Shown here piece after piece: positions 11,177-21,546 of a stretch of 64,000 nt of DNA. The DNA comes from Lumbricus terrestris. Its lineage: Eukaryota > Annelida > Clitellata > Crassiclitellata > Lumbricidae. The position numbers and the translations under genes were made by a program. The stretch is from assembly GCA_949752735.1 (NCBI GenBank), contig OX457053.1, positions 29,148,732-29,212,731 of the forward strand, given 5' to 3'. The notes under the pieces were generated by a model, which was not told where the DNA came from, did no database searches, and saw only the letters and a program-made list of their open reading frames with translations. Each line of letters opens with the position of its first letter. Position 1 is the stretch's first letter.

Positions 11177-12843
11177 CAGTGTTGGCTAGTTACTTTTTAA
11201 AAGTAATCAGTTACAGTAACTAGTTACTGGACTGCGAAAAGTAACTAGTTACTGTAACTGATTACTTTCCCAAAAAAGTAACTAGTTACTGATTACAGTT
11301 ACTTTTCAAAGTAACTATAGTTACTTTTAGTTACCACATGTCCAATTTCATTGATTGGGTCTTTTAGCATGTAGGCCTAGTCACCAGAGTAATAGTCTGT
11401 ATCGCAAAAATAAGTAACTACACATCACGTTGAGCTGCTCGCAGTGTTCACTGTCATTGATGAAGATGATTTAGTTGCAAAGTTGCCAATGTTGCTACTG
11501 TCACTTAGCTAATAACTAAAGAAACGAGTTCACTTTTTAGTTTCGATAAAAGTTGAAATTTTAGTCAAACTTTTGCCCATCGCTGACCAGTGATGTAGGC
11601 CTAATTGAGTCCACCTGAGCCGAGTCCGAGTTCAAGTCCGAGTTCAAGTCGGAGTCCAGCTAAGCTGAGACCGAGTCGAGTCCGAGTCAAAGGGAGTTTG
11701 AGTCCGAGCCACTAAGGACCGAGTCCAAGTCCGAGTTCAGTAACATCAACACTCAATATAATGACATACAAAAGGTATCGATAATAATTATGTAGGCTAC
11801 AGAAAAAGGTTTTTAATGTAATTTATCCAAATTGAACTTTAAAAATACTGAACTAAGTTTAGATCAAGTTTTGTTCGATAATGTAGCGCAATGGAATGGA
11901 TGCAATTCTTCCACCGCCAAACACAAGTTCAACACTCGCATCTTGTGAAGTCTCTTATGTTGAGATTTGCGGCCAAAACTGCCACCCATTAGCAATGCCT
12001 CTACTTTTAAAGAAAATATTCTGAGTCTGTGGTTTGGGGAGATGGGGTCTATCCGCTATGTTAATATCATCTGCCCTCCAATACCCAAACATAGACCAAT
12101 TAAGTGCTACGACCCTGCCTGCACACCTGTTGCAATCCGTATATTGTGTAGTATCTGATCTATTAATGGTTCCAAGATCACAAGCCACAAATAAACACGT
12201 CCAACCCTATCCTCAATTGTTTTATCCATAAACATCTAGATAAATTAAAAGTAGCCTATATGTCCTATCGGCCTATTCGGTCAGCCTATTCGTGCCAAGT
12301 CTATTAAGGTGTCAAAATATCGAACTCGATTTCAACTGTACGAGTGCCATGAGTGGCACCTGGTTATGTTTGTGTATCTATACTATAGGCTCATGTTCAA
12401 ATAATGTTCACACTCGCCCACCCGTAACCCAACGCCGACCATACATCATATAAGCTTACACCTGTAATTAGCTTCGATCGCTCTGCATGTGGTCAGTGGT
12501 GCCCAGCCATCCGTCACATTACTTCAATGTCAGGTTGTTTAATTAACAGCTAGCCGATCCAGTGTCTTAAACCCGTAGGCTACAAGGGCTCCTTTGTCTG
12601 AGCTGAGTGACCAAGAAAGCAGACGAAATGTTTGAATTGGTTGTGGCAATAAACAATGGCCTGTTCCACGGAGAGTAACGAAAAGTAACTATTGTTGTTT
12701 TAGTTATCGTTACCTGGTAAAAGTAATCAGTTACTGTAACTAATTACTTTTTCCGAAAAGTAACTAGTTACTGTAATAGTTACCTAATAAAAGTAACTAG
12801 TTACTAGTAACGCGTTACTAGTAACGAGTAACGCACAACACTG
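11177..12843. mobile_element. hAT-like non-autonomous element, 1.67 kb
   Basis: A perfect 8 bp duplication TCTATCCC lies at 11169-11176 and 12844-12851. Termini are CAGTGTTGGCTAGTTAC and (inverted) CAGTGTTGTGCGTTAC. Dense subterminal AGTAACTAGTTACT palindromes lie within about 160 bp of each end, as in hAT elements with multiple transposase-binding sites. The interior has GAGTCCGAGTTC repeats (about 11,610-11,730) and no transposase ORF. Confidence 0.88.
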
Positions 12844-13112
12844 TCTATCCCTCCGGATGGAATTAACCGGTCTATACTAGCCGGGGGGGGATAAACCATT
12901 CTATCCCTTGTTTTGAAAAATGCGCATAATAAAAAAAATTATGCTGTAATCAAAATTTAAAGTGGCTCTAATTGTTTTAAGTGTCCTAAGCAATGCTCAG
13001 ATAAAGGCAACTCGACTTTATTTAGTGACTCTTCTGTTCTTAAGTGTTTTAAATGTTTTAAGTGCTCTAAAAACAGAGCAAAACAAATTATCTAGTAGGA
13101 ATAAAATACGTG

Positions 13113-14150
13113 TGTAGCGGTAGAATGCTTCTTATCAAACAAACCTATTAAATGATGCATTGTATAAGTATTAAATAGGTAAGAATTAAGCTAGACAATA
13201 TGTGGCGTATTGTAGATTATAATTAATATTACTTGTGGCATTAAGTTAGATAATAATAATAGCGCTATAACAATTCTTGAATACGCGCTACATCAATTAT
13301 TGAAATACAACGATGGGCGGAAAGCAGCGTTAAACTTGAGCAGACGGCAACAATGGCAGACGATAAAGAGAGACAGCGAAAAGATGGCGAAGGAAGAAGA
13401 CGTAGATTTCTGAGCAAGGGCGGCCATTGACGATTGTGGCGTTCCTTGTCGGTAATTCAGAAGATCTGACGGTGAATTGGGTGTGGAAGGCGACACGCTG
13501 TCGGCCTGTCCCACTGGTGAGACTATAAGTCCTTGGGAATTGAGATACCAGGGCTTGTCGTACGGAAACTTTGCGAAGTTTGGTGTGACACTTGCGAGTG
13601 CACTGCGATCGACATCGGAGAAGATCGAATTCAGAACTGCAATTGCGATTGGAGTTCGACGGCAGAAGAAAGGGGCGAAACTACAACAAGACGAGCAAGC
13701 GACGAGAAGCTACCGTTGCTTGTGGAGAAACAACGAGGTGGACGAAACTACAGAGTGCTGTGCCAGCTACAGCATTCTCCGTCTACGCGGCTACAGAAGA
13801 GAATTGGAAACGACGGCAAGCAAGAAGAAGGTGACCTTCCTTCCTCTTCGAACCTTCATTCCAAACCATACGAACTGAAGAACTTCTACATCTACGCTGG
13901 AAAAGTCCAACGTGGAAGATAAGAAACAAGCTATAATATTATTAGATAATACGCCACAATAAGTAGATAGGATTATTGATTGTATTTTACTGTTTGATAT
14001 TGTTTTATTATAATATAATCTTTAAACGAATCTCAGCTACATTTGTTTTAGGTCCTAGCACATTCTAATATTGATCACCCAATGGCCTCTGAGCATAAAG
14101 TTCCCTATTAAAACTAGATTTAAAACTCTAGATTTCGATGTACGGTGACA
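13113..14150 (+). repeat. 5' long terminal repeat
   Basis: 1038 bp, TGTAGCGG at the start and GTGACA at the end (5'-TG...CA-3'). By eye I find no difference from the 3' copy 6084 bp downstream, and every chance ORF in it recurs identically there. The 133- and 129-codon ORFs are not considered genes. It should carry the promoter of the element. Confidence 0.95.
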
Positions 14151-14154
14151 CGAG

Positions 14155-14172
14155 TGGGGGCCCGTCCGGGAT
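14155..14172 (+). promoter_or_regulatory. primer binding site, tRNA-Pro type
   Basis: TGGGGGCCCGTCCGGGAT, four bases after the 5' LTR. It differs by one base from the tRNA-Pro primer site known from gammaretroviruses. A tRNA-Pro primer is inferred. Confidence 0.85.
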
Positions 14173-14260
14173 AAAAGTCAGTAAAGATTTAATTCAGTAA
14201 GGATTTAAGTCAGTAAAGATTTAAGTCAGTAAAGATTTAAGTCAGTAAAGATTACTGTCT
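14173..14260 (+). repeat. 17 bp tandem repeat in the element leader
   Basis: Five copies of AAGTCAGTAAAGATTT-like units lie between the primer site and the gag start codon. Function unknown; possibly packaging or just slippage. Confidence 0.85.
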
Positions 14261-14495
14261 TTCGAACAGTATTAGAAAAGCTTTGAACAATTATAGCTAG
14301 GAGATTGTTAGAGACTAAATCTGAAGTTGTAGATTGAAGATACTGCAGTAGGTGTATGAACTATTAGTTGTTGTTGTGGAACTGAATGGACACTTTGCAG
14401 AGTTGAACAATTTCTATTTGTTAGAAATTTAAATAGCGCACATAGTTGCCAATATTTTTGTCATAAGTTGCTAGTGAGCAAGTAAGACAGTAAGT

Positions 14496-17400
14496 ATGTC
14501 TGTCAGCGATTTTGAAGCTTGGTTAGAAATTGCCAAACGGATGAACATGGAAGGGGACGAGACACGTGCCTTTGTCAAAGAAAGACAGGCAGAGTGGAGA
14601 CAAGATAGAGCGACTGAGAGGGAGATCGCCAAAGAGATGAAATTAGCTGAAACAGCAGCAGCAGCAGAGACGAGAAAAGCTGAAGCAGCAGCAGAAGTCA
14701 AGAGACTTGAGATAGAAGCAAGAAAAGCAGAGATGGAAGCTGAAGCAGCAGCAGAAATGAGAAAAGCTGAAATAGAAACAAGAAAAGCTGAAGCAGAAGC
14801 AGAAACGAGAAAAGCTGAAATAGAAACAAGAAAAGCTGAAATAGAGGCTGCAATGCAAGCAAAGAAGGCTGAACTGGAATTGGAAGTAATTAGGAGCGCT
14901 GAATCAGAAGCCAGATTGAATCGTGAAGCAGCTGAAACTGAAGCGAGGGGACAGCGTGAACACCAGTTAGAGATAAAGAGACTTGAAGCACAAGTGAGAA
15001 TGCGTGAAATTGATTCAAGAGGGGAACAAAACCGAGAGCACGAGAGTGACTACATGAGGATCGGTGATGGTCAACAACAGGGAGATCACCGAGAAAACAA
15101 TAAAGGAATTAGAAATATCAAATTCCCTATATTCAACGAGTCAAAGGATTGTTTGGATGCCTACTTGTTGAGATTCGAGCGAACCTGTGTTGCGTATGAA
15201 GTTAAAAAAGAAGTTTGGTCGCTGACGCTAGCTAGACATTTGGAAGGCAGAGCACTGGAAGTATACCAAAGGTTGTCTGCAGATGAAGTGCAAGATTATG
15301 AGTGTTTGAAGACTCAGCTGTTGAAGAGATTTCAACTTACTGAAGGTGGTTATCGAAACAAGTTCAAAACCAGTAAAATGGAATCAGGAGAGACACCTTC
15401 TAGTTTTGTACATAGATTGAGGAGGTATATGCAGCAGTGGTTAGCACAAGCGGGATTTGAAAGAACTTACGAAGGAGTGGAAGATCTATTGTTGAAAGAT
15501 CAGTTTTACCTGACGTGCAGTACTGAACTTCGTATGTTTATAAAAGAGAAGGGTAAAATGAGTTTGAAGGACATGTTAGTTTGTGCGGAATCACACATTG
15601 AAGCACACGGTTACAAGTACAGCGAGCAGTCTGTAAAACCAGATGTGAAATTTCATAGTGACAGGTTGAACGGTAGACCGTATGAACACAGACCCAAAGA
15701 ACAGTCTGGGTACAATCTGAACAGGAGTAGAAGTGATGTGAAGATAAATCAGGGTACACATCAAAACCGAGGATTCAGCAGGGAAAGAGAAATTGCAACT
15801 GGACATAAGATTACTTGTTTTTTCTGTGGAGAACAGAACCATAAGGCATACCAATGCCCAAAGAAAAACAGGGGTACATTTAAACACACTGCAGCAGCAG
15901 TACAAATATTCGAAAGTCGAGCACACTTGGTTAAGCCAGAAAGTGAAATACAGAGAGTGGTTGATATTACAAGAGGAGAACAACAGATGAAACAGGGTGA
16001 ACATAGTAAAATACCACCAATGTACATGGCAGCCAGTGCAATGGTGATAAAAGACAATGATGGATGTATTAGTCTTGAAGACAAGAGTGAATACCAAGTG
16101 ACAGTTAATGGAAACACAGTGGGATGCTTATACGACACAGGCGCAAGTTGTTGTATTGTAAAACGTTCTTTGATAAATGAAGAAGCGTTGACTGGAGAAG
16201 AAACACATTGTGTATTAGTTGATGGGAGTTTAAGATGTTTCCCATTGGCTAAGGTGTATATTGAGAGTGAACATTTTAATGGTGAAGTACAAGCGATGGT
16301 GATGGAACAGCCAATAAAGCCAGTAATAATTGGGAAAATCAAAGGATTGAAGTACATGGTTAAGGATGAAAGAACTGAGAGTGTGACAAATCATGAGCCA
16401 AAAGAAATAATTGAGAAATGTACTGAAGTGGAAAACAAAGGAATATTGAATAGAAAAACAGAACATGAAGAAAGACCTATTGGTGCAAAGAAAACAGTAA
16501 GATTTTCTGACGATGTGATGAGGAATCAAGATGAAAAATTAATGACAGTAGCAGTTGTGGAGACTAGAGCAGAATCTAAAAAGGTAGCAAAATACAAACC
16601 ATTGAAAGTTGCGGAGATGCCGAACTTGAATGTGTCAGTAAAAGAGATACAGGAGTTGCAGAGTCAAGATGAAACTATGTCGAAACAAATGGAAAGAGCA
16701 ATTGAATGGGATGGTAACGAAGACAACATAGAAGATAAAGATGATACAGATAACAGGAAGCCAAGTTTTAACAAAACGATGAAGAAGAACTTCAGAAATA
16801 AACCATTGAGATTGGTAGAGACGTGCAATAAATATTTAATCACAGGTGTAAGAAGTGAATTGAATAATAGTCGTGTAAAACAGGATAAATGTTGGAAGCA
16901 AAAAGTAGACTGGAGAAATGGTGAGAATAGAGATAAATCTAATGAGACCCAGTCTAGAAGATCCAACGAGTGGATATATGGAAGATACAAAGAGAATCCA
17001 AATGTGGATAGGAGAAATACAAAGTGGAACATGAGTGACACAGATAGGTATAATTGGAAAAACTATAGACATGAGAAAAGAGAGTCTAATAGTAACTATG
17101 GAGTTAGGTATGAGAGACCTAGTAATTTAAATTGGAGAATTAGAAGTGGAAGAGATGAAAATAGAAGTCGTGGAAACCATTGGAATAATAGATCATGGTA
17201 CAGAAGAGAACAAGGCGATAATTCTGGAAGAAGACAGAATGAGAATTGTAGAGGATACAATTATACGAGTAAATGGAAAAGTAGGTTATGGAATGACAGA
17301 GAATGGTCATGTCCTAACAGTAATGTAGAAAAGTGGGAAAGTAGTGAAGACTACAAAAGAGAATGTGGAGAAATGCAAGATGTCGAGACAGTGACATGCA

Positions 17401-17681
17401 TTTCAGCAGTGGTACACGATGGAAAAGTAGGAGAAAATGAGGAAGAAGAGATACTGGACTCGTATGTCAGTAAACAAAATGAAACAGAAGATGTTAAGTG
17501 GAAATCTGAAGTTGATGCAGATGCATTGAGTGTTGAAGAGGAACACACAGATGAATTAGAAACAAAGAAGGGCATCACGTTGAATTTGTACAAGAAGGTG
17601 AAAAGAGATACCGGTAGAATATTAGATGTAGAAAGGAGGAACTATCAAAGCAGGAGAAAAGATGCTGCAGATAGAAGCTGA
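14496..17681 (+). CDS. gag-pr: Gag-protease polyprotein of the LTR retrotransposon
   Basis: Intact 1061-codon frame. Residues about 45-170 are a highly charged A/E/K/R coiled coil built from EARKAE-type repeats. Residues about 210-375 match the alpha-helical Gag core of Gmr1-type elements, the source of the vertebrate SCAN domain. Residues about 441-454 form a CCHC zinc knuckle (C-x2-C-x4-H-x4-C). Residues about 544-550 hold the LYDTGAS aspartic-protease active site with the expected downstream IIG. Residues about 640-1061 are unusual: rich in N, R, E, K and W, probably disordered, with no family I recognise. The ATG at 14,496 is the first of the frame and lies 345 nt past the LTR. No RT follows in frame, so the C-terminal extension and stop may be secondary to the deletion. 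The only full-length coding frame in the element. Confidence 0.9.
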   Translation: MSVSDFEAWLEIAKRMNMEGDETRAFVKERQAEWRQDRATEREIAKEMKLAETAAAAETRKAEAAAEVKRLEIEARKAEMEAEAAAEMRKAEIETRKAEAEAETRKAEIETRKAEIEAAMQAKKAELELEVIRSAESEARLNREAAETEARGQREHQLEIKRLEAQVRMREIDSRGEQNREHESDYMRIGDGQQQGDHRENNKGIRNIKFPIFNESKDCLDAYLLRFERTCVAYEVKKEVWSLTLARHLEGRALEVYQRLSADEVQDYECLKTQLLKRFQLTEGGYRNKFKTSKMESGETPSSFVHRLRRYMQQWLAQAGFERTYEGVEDLLLKDQFYLTCSTELRMFIKEKGKMSLKDMLVCAESHIEAHGYKYSEQSVKPDVKFHSDRLNGRPYEHRPKEQSGYNLNRSRSDVKINQGTHQNRGFSREREIATGHKITCFFCGEQNHKAYQCPKKNRGTFKHTAAAVQIFESRAHLVKPESEIQRVVDITRGEQQMKQGEHSKIPPMYMAASAMVIKDNDGCISLEDKSEYQVTVNGNTVGCLYDTGASCCIVKRSLINEEALTGEETHCVLVDGSLRCFPLAKVYIESEHFNGEVQAMVMEQPIKPVIIGKIKGLKYMVKDERTESVTNHEPKEIIEKCTEVENKGILNRKTEHEERPIGAKKTVRFSDDVMRNQDEKLMTVAVVETRAESKKVAKYKPLKVAEMPNLNVSVKEIQELQSQDETMSKQMERAIEWDGNEDNIEDKDDTDNRKPSFNKTMKKNFRNKPLRLVETCNKYLITGVRSELNNSRVKQDKCWKQKVDWRNGENRDKSNETQSRRSNEWIYGRYKENPNVDRRNTKWNMSDTDRYNWKNYRHEKRESNSNYGVRYERPSNLNWRIRSGRDENRSRGNHWNNRSWYRREQGDNSGRRQNENCRGYNYTSKWKSRLWNDREWSCPNSNVEKWESSEDYKRECGEMQDVETVTCISAVVHDGKVGENEEEEILDSYVSKQNETEDVKWKSEVDADALSVEEEHTDELETKKGITLNLYKKVKRDTGRILDVERRNYQSRRKDAADRS

Positions 17682-18106
17682 TATTAGCTTGTAGAGAATA
17701 TTTAATCAAGAGTGAGTGTAAATAGAATACAGTATGAGATAAGTGAAGTTGAGTTGCTTATTTTAAGTAGTTCAGTGAGTTATGTTAAGTGATAAGGTGA
17801 ATTTTAGGATCAAGTGAGGTAGTAGTAAAATTATTATAGTTGTGTAGTAGTTAAGGACTAGGATGAGATTAATTTGACCATGGTATCTGAGTGTAATGGT
17901 GAGTCACTTAGATAAATAGAAAAACAGTTAAGTGATGAGAAAGTAGTTAAGAGGAAATACTATGTTCAGTGAGTTAAGTACTGTGGATATTACATAGTTA
18001 AGATAATGAGATGTTCGTGAAATGACAAAGGTCATTCATTGTGAGAAATAGTATAGATGAATGCCATGTGTTGAGAAGGTAACACATATATAATAAGTAG
18101 AACTAA
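17682..18106 (+). other. C-poor non-coding gap between protease and RT
   Basis: All frames are closed. The plus strand is made almost entirely of A, G and T (AGTTAAGTGATAAGG-like). Position and content suggest a deleted or substituted integrase plus RT N-terminus. Confidence 0.6.
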
Positions 18107-19039
18107 GTTAATAATAATAGTGAGGTAATTGAGTCGAGGCAATGTGAAGTACCTTTTGGATTGATCAATAGTGCGTCAAGTTACAACCGTTTAATCAGGA
18201 AGATTCTTCAAGGAACAGAAAATCTTGAAAGTTATGTCGACGACATTCTAGCGCATAATAAAGGATGGAGAGAACATTTGAAGACATTGGAGATATTTTT
18301 CGAAAGAGTGAGACAAGCGAATTTGACATTGAAGCCGAAGAAGTGTTCAATAGGATATGGAAAGATTGACTTTTTGGGACATACGTTGAACAAGGATGAC
18401 ATAAGTCCAAAGGAGAAATCAGTGGATAAAATAGTGGACATGCCACGTCCAAAGACAAAGAAACAAGTCAGGAGTTTCCTTGGAGCGATAAACTATTATC
18501 GGAAATTCATACCACACTGTGCGGAAATCATGGCACCGTTAAGTGACTTAACGAAGAAGATAGCACCTGGAATGGTAGAATGGAATGAAGAGCTGGAGGA
18601 TAGCTTTACAAAGTTGAAGAACGAATTGGCGAAAGAACCAATTCTGAGACTTCCAAATTTAGAGAAGGATTTCATCCTACAAACTGATGCAAGTGGGAGT
18701 GGAATCGGATGTGTGATAATGCAGCAGTACGAGGGGACGAATCATCCCATAGCGTATGCGAGCAGGAAGCTGTTAGAGCGAGAGAGAAGATATTCTGTGG
18801 AAGAGAGAGAGTGCTTAGCAATCATGTGGGGTATAAGCAGGTTCGACCGATATCTTTGTGGAAAGACATTTACAATTGAGACAGACCATTGCGGATTGCA
18901 ATATATGAAAGAGGGTCGAATGAAAAATGCAAGGGTGATGAGATGGAGTTTGGCACTCCAAAACTATTCCTTTAACATTAGATATATTAAAGGGTCCGAA
19001 AATGTTATGTCCGACTATTTAAGTAGAGGGATTGTGTAG
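18107..19039 (+). pseudogene. pol: pol fragment: C-terminal RT and RNase H
   Basis: The frame is open from 18,107 without an ATG of its own. It begins just before the RT VPFGL motif, followed by SYVDDILAH (catalytic DD pair) about 28 residues later, then LGH, the FLG-NYYRKFIP block and the RNase H domain with QTDAS, an ERECLA glutamate and ETDH. It ends in SDYLSRG. The first RT aspartate motif and the fingers are missing, so no active polymerase is expected; the RNase H part is intact. The end just before the 3' LTR with no integrase after it fits Gmr1-type domain order. Confidence 0.85.
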
Positions 19040-19182
19040 TATAAGTTGAGATAAAGTAAATGAAGAAGTGTAAGCCAGTGAGTAAAGTGTATTAATTGTC
19101 ATGTCGTGTATAGTAAGTGAATTAGTTTACTAGGTTAGTTTGTTAAGTAGGTGAGTTTATTAAAGCCTGTAAACAGTCTTTT

Positions 19183-19192
19183 GAAGGAGGGG
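19183..19192 (+). promoter_or_regulatory. polypurine tract
   Basis: GAAGGAGGGG, four bases upstream of the 3' LTR. Expected primer for plus-strand synthesis. Confidence 0.75.
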
Positions 19193-19196
19193 CATT

Positions 19197-20234
19197 TGTA
19201 GCGGTAGAATGCTTCTTATCAAACAAACCTATTAAATGATGCATTGTATAAGTATTAAATAGGTAAGAATTAAGCTAGACAATATGTGGCGTATTGTAGA
19301 TTATAATTAATATTACTTGTGGCATTAAGTTAGATAATAATAATAGCGCTATAACAATTCTTGAATACGCGCTACATCAATTATTGAAATACAACGATGG
19401 GCGGAAAGCAGCGTTAAACTTGAGCAGACGGCAACAATGGCAGACGATAAAGAGAGACAGCGAAAAGATGGCGAAGGAAGAAGACGTAGATTTCTGAGCA
19501 AGGGCGGCCATTGACGATTGTGGCGTTCCTTGTCGGTAATTCAGAAGATCTGACGGTGAATTGGGTGTGGAAGGCGACACGCTGTCGGCCTGTCCCACTG
19601 GTGAGACTATAAGTCCTTGGGAATTGAGATACCAGGGCTTGTCGTACGGAAACTTTGCGAAGTTTGGTGTGACACTTGCGAGTGCACTGCGATCGACATC
19701 GGAGAAGATCGAATTCAGAACTGCAATTGCGATTGGAGTTCGACGGCAGAAGAAAGGGGCGAAACTACAACAAGACGAGCAAGCGACGAGAAGCTACCGT
19801 TGCTTGTGGAGAAACAACGAGGTGGACGAAACTACAGAGTGCTGTGCCAGCTACAGCATTCTCCGTCTACGCGGCTACAGAAGAGAATTGGAAACGACGG
19901 CAAGCAAGAAGAAGGTGACCTTCCTTCCTCTTCGAACCTTCATTCCAAACCATACGAACTGAAGAACTTCTACATCTACGCTGGAAAAGTCCAACGTGGA
20001 AGATAAGAAACAAGCTATAATATTATTAGATAATACGCCACAATAAGTAGATAGGATTATTGATTGTATTTTACTGTTTGATATTGTTTTATTATAATAT
20101 AATCTTTAAACGAATCTCAGCTACATTTGTTTTAGGTCCTAGCACATTCTAATATTGATCACCCAATGGCCTCTGAGCATAAAGTTCCCTATTAAAACTA
20201 GATTTAAAACTCTAGATTTCGATGTACGGTGACA
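19197..20234 (+). repeat. 3' long terminal repeat
   Basis: Copy of 13113-14150 with no mismatch noticed, followed by the ACGTG duplication. Confidence 0.95.
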
Positions 20235-20513
20235 ACGTGTTAGTGTCATTGTTCAAAACAAAGCAGATAAAAATTAATTTGTAAAACAAGATACACGCGG
20301 AAGCGGTTTTTTTGACTTTTTTAAAATTGGGGGGATACAATTAATACGGGGGATACTCTATTTCGTGACACCGGCGCCGTTGCCACCGCCGCATCTCCTG
20401 TGGCAACCAAAGCAGCTGCAGAATCAGCAAAAGAAGATGATGGAGTTTGAAATTTCACGCCGAGCATGGAGCATCGCTGAAAGAACGGGAGACGACGAGA
20501 CGAACTTCAGACT

Positions 20514-20680
20514 ATCATTCATTCATTCATTCATTCATTCATTCATTCATTCATTCATTCATTCATTCATTTGTCCATTCATTTGTCCATTCATTCATTC
20601 ATTCACTCATTCGTCCATTCATTCATTCCGAAAACTTATATAGCGCCTCTTCAAGAAGTCTACTCAGAGGCGCTCCCAGC
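20514..20680. repeat. (ATTC)n tract with retroposon tail
   Basis: (ATTC)n at about 20,514-20,625, then aaaacttatatagcgcctcttcaag...cagaggcgctcccag. The same pair (ATTC run plus this segment) recurs at about 58,325-58,400, so the microsatellite is probably the growing end of a retroposon family. Confidence 0.8.
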
Positions 20681-20754
20681 CCTGCCAAGGCCAAAAAGGA
20701 TCAGATTAATGGCTTGTTACTGTTTGACGACACTTCATGCCATTTCAAAGATGA

Positions 20755-20825
20755 TTAGGGTCGCCCTCCTCCTTTATGCATGTTTGGGACTGGAACTGGC
20801 AGTGGCAGAGTGCATGCAACCAGTG
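20755..20825 (+). repeat. dispersed repeat CCTCCTCCTTTATSC...GGGACTGG
   Basis: A ~60 bp segment also found at about 41,420-41,485 (inverted), 50,955-51,005 (inverted), 61,190-61,245 and 61,566-61,625. Probably part of the 3' region of a retroposon. Confidence 0.6.
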
Positions 20826-20883
20826 GCGGCGTCTTGGGTTAATATCGATATCAGCTTTATGTACAAATTAGAAGGGCCTATAT

Positions 20884-21232
20884 CAGGGGCGGATCCAGGG
20901 GGGCCAATCCGGCCATGGCCCCCCATTTAAAAATTGCATTTGGTTTCAACAAGCCATTAAATAAATGCAGCGGTAGAGAAAAGCAGGACATCAGCCCCCC
21001 CCCTTATTACAAAATCGCATGGGACGTGGCCCCCCGTTTGATCTACCCATTACTCTCGACTACGGATGACGACTAAAAAAAGGTCGTCAACTTTTTTGGC
21101 GGTTGAAATGGTATCTTTTCCCGAAAATTGGACGAACGACTAAACAAGGTCATCAGTTTTTTCGGCGTCCCTCTGTCCCACAACAAGACCCAAAATTTTG
21201 CCCCCCTTCGAAAATTTCTTTATCCGCCCTTG
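20884..21232. mobile_element. hAT-type MITE, CAGGGGCGGATCC family, copy 3
   Basis: A perfect 8 bp duplication GCCTATAT lies at 20876-20883 and 21233-21240. The ends read CAGGGGCGGATCCAGG and TATCCGCCCTTG. Confidence 0.9.
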
Positions 21233-21546
21233 GCCTATATATTTGGTACCATAGACCGGTTGGTGGGATTTAATTTGCGTAGGTTGGTGTTAGATTACCC
21301 CAATTGCTCACTCGGATTTAATTAGAAGGGGTCTGGACAAATTGCATATAGGCCTACCCCCCGAGAAGTTCGATTAATATCCAGTATCCAACTTCCGACA
21401 GTTAAACCGACAGCCTTATAAATCTTAGTAATCATCTATAGCTTTCACTTCTCTTCCTCAGAAGTTCCTCTCTACCTTCCTCAGTCTGTCTCTCTCCCTT
21501 TTTCTCTCTGTCTTTATCTCTGTATCTCCATCTCTATCAATCCTGT

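Larger units (their letters stand above)
13113..20234 (+). mobile_element. LTR retrotransposon, Ty3/gypsy, Gmr1-like, internally deleted
   Basis: The perfect 5 bp target duplication ACGTG (13108-13112 and 20235-20239) bounds two apparently identical 1038 bp LTRs. In order: tRNA-Pro-type primer site, Gag with SCAN-like capsid region, zinc knuckle, aspartic protease, then half of RT and RNase H, and a purine tract before the 3' LTR. No integrase or N-terminal RT is present. In Gmr1-like elements integrase precedes RT, so one internal deletion or replacement between 17.68 and 18.11 kb would explain all missing parts. It cannot be autonomous but could be mobilised in trans. Confidence 0.9.
11116..20372. 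mobile_element. outer inverted-repeat element hosting two later insertions
   Basis: GGTGACACGAAACGGAGTAT at 11,116 and its near-inverse at 20,348-20,372 (about 21 of 25 matching) form terminal inverted repeats, each followed inward by a C5-6 run. Removing the hAT element (11,177-12,843) and the LTR element (13,113-20,234) leaves only about 450 bp, so the original insertion was a MITE-sized element. A CCGG sits at each outer edge and may be the target duplication, but this is ambiguous. Confidence 0.65.

Noticed and set aside
13477..13922. 133- and 129-codon ORFs in the LTR, repeated at 19,561-20,006
   Set aside because: Overlapping frames inside a non-coding LTR, no known domain. Identity between copies follows from LTR identity and is not evidence of selection.
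15591..16529. Long minus-strand ORFs opposite gag
   Set aside because: Shadows of the gag-protease frame caused by its purine-rich coding strand; no motif.
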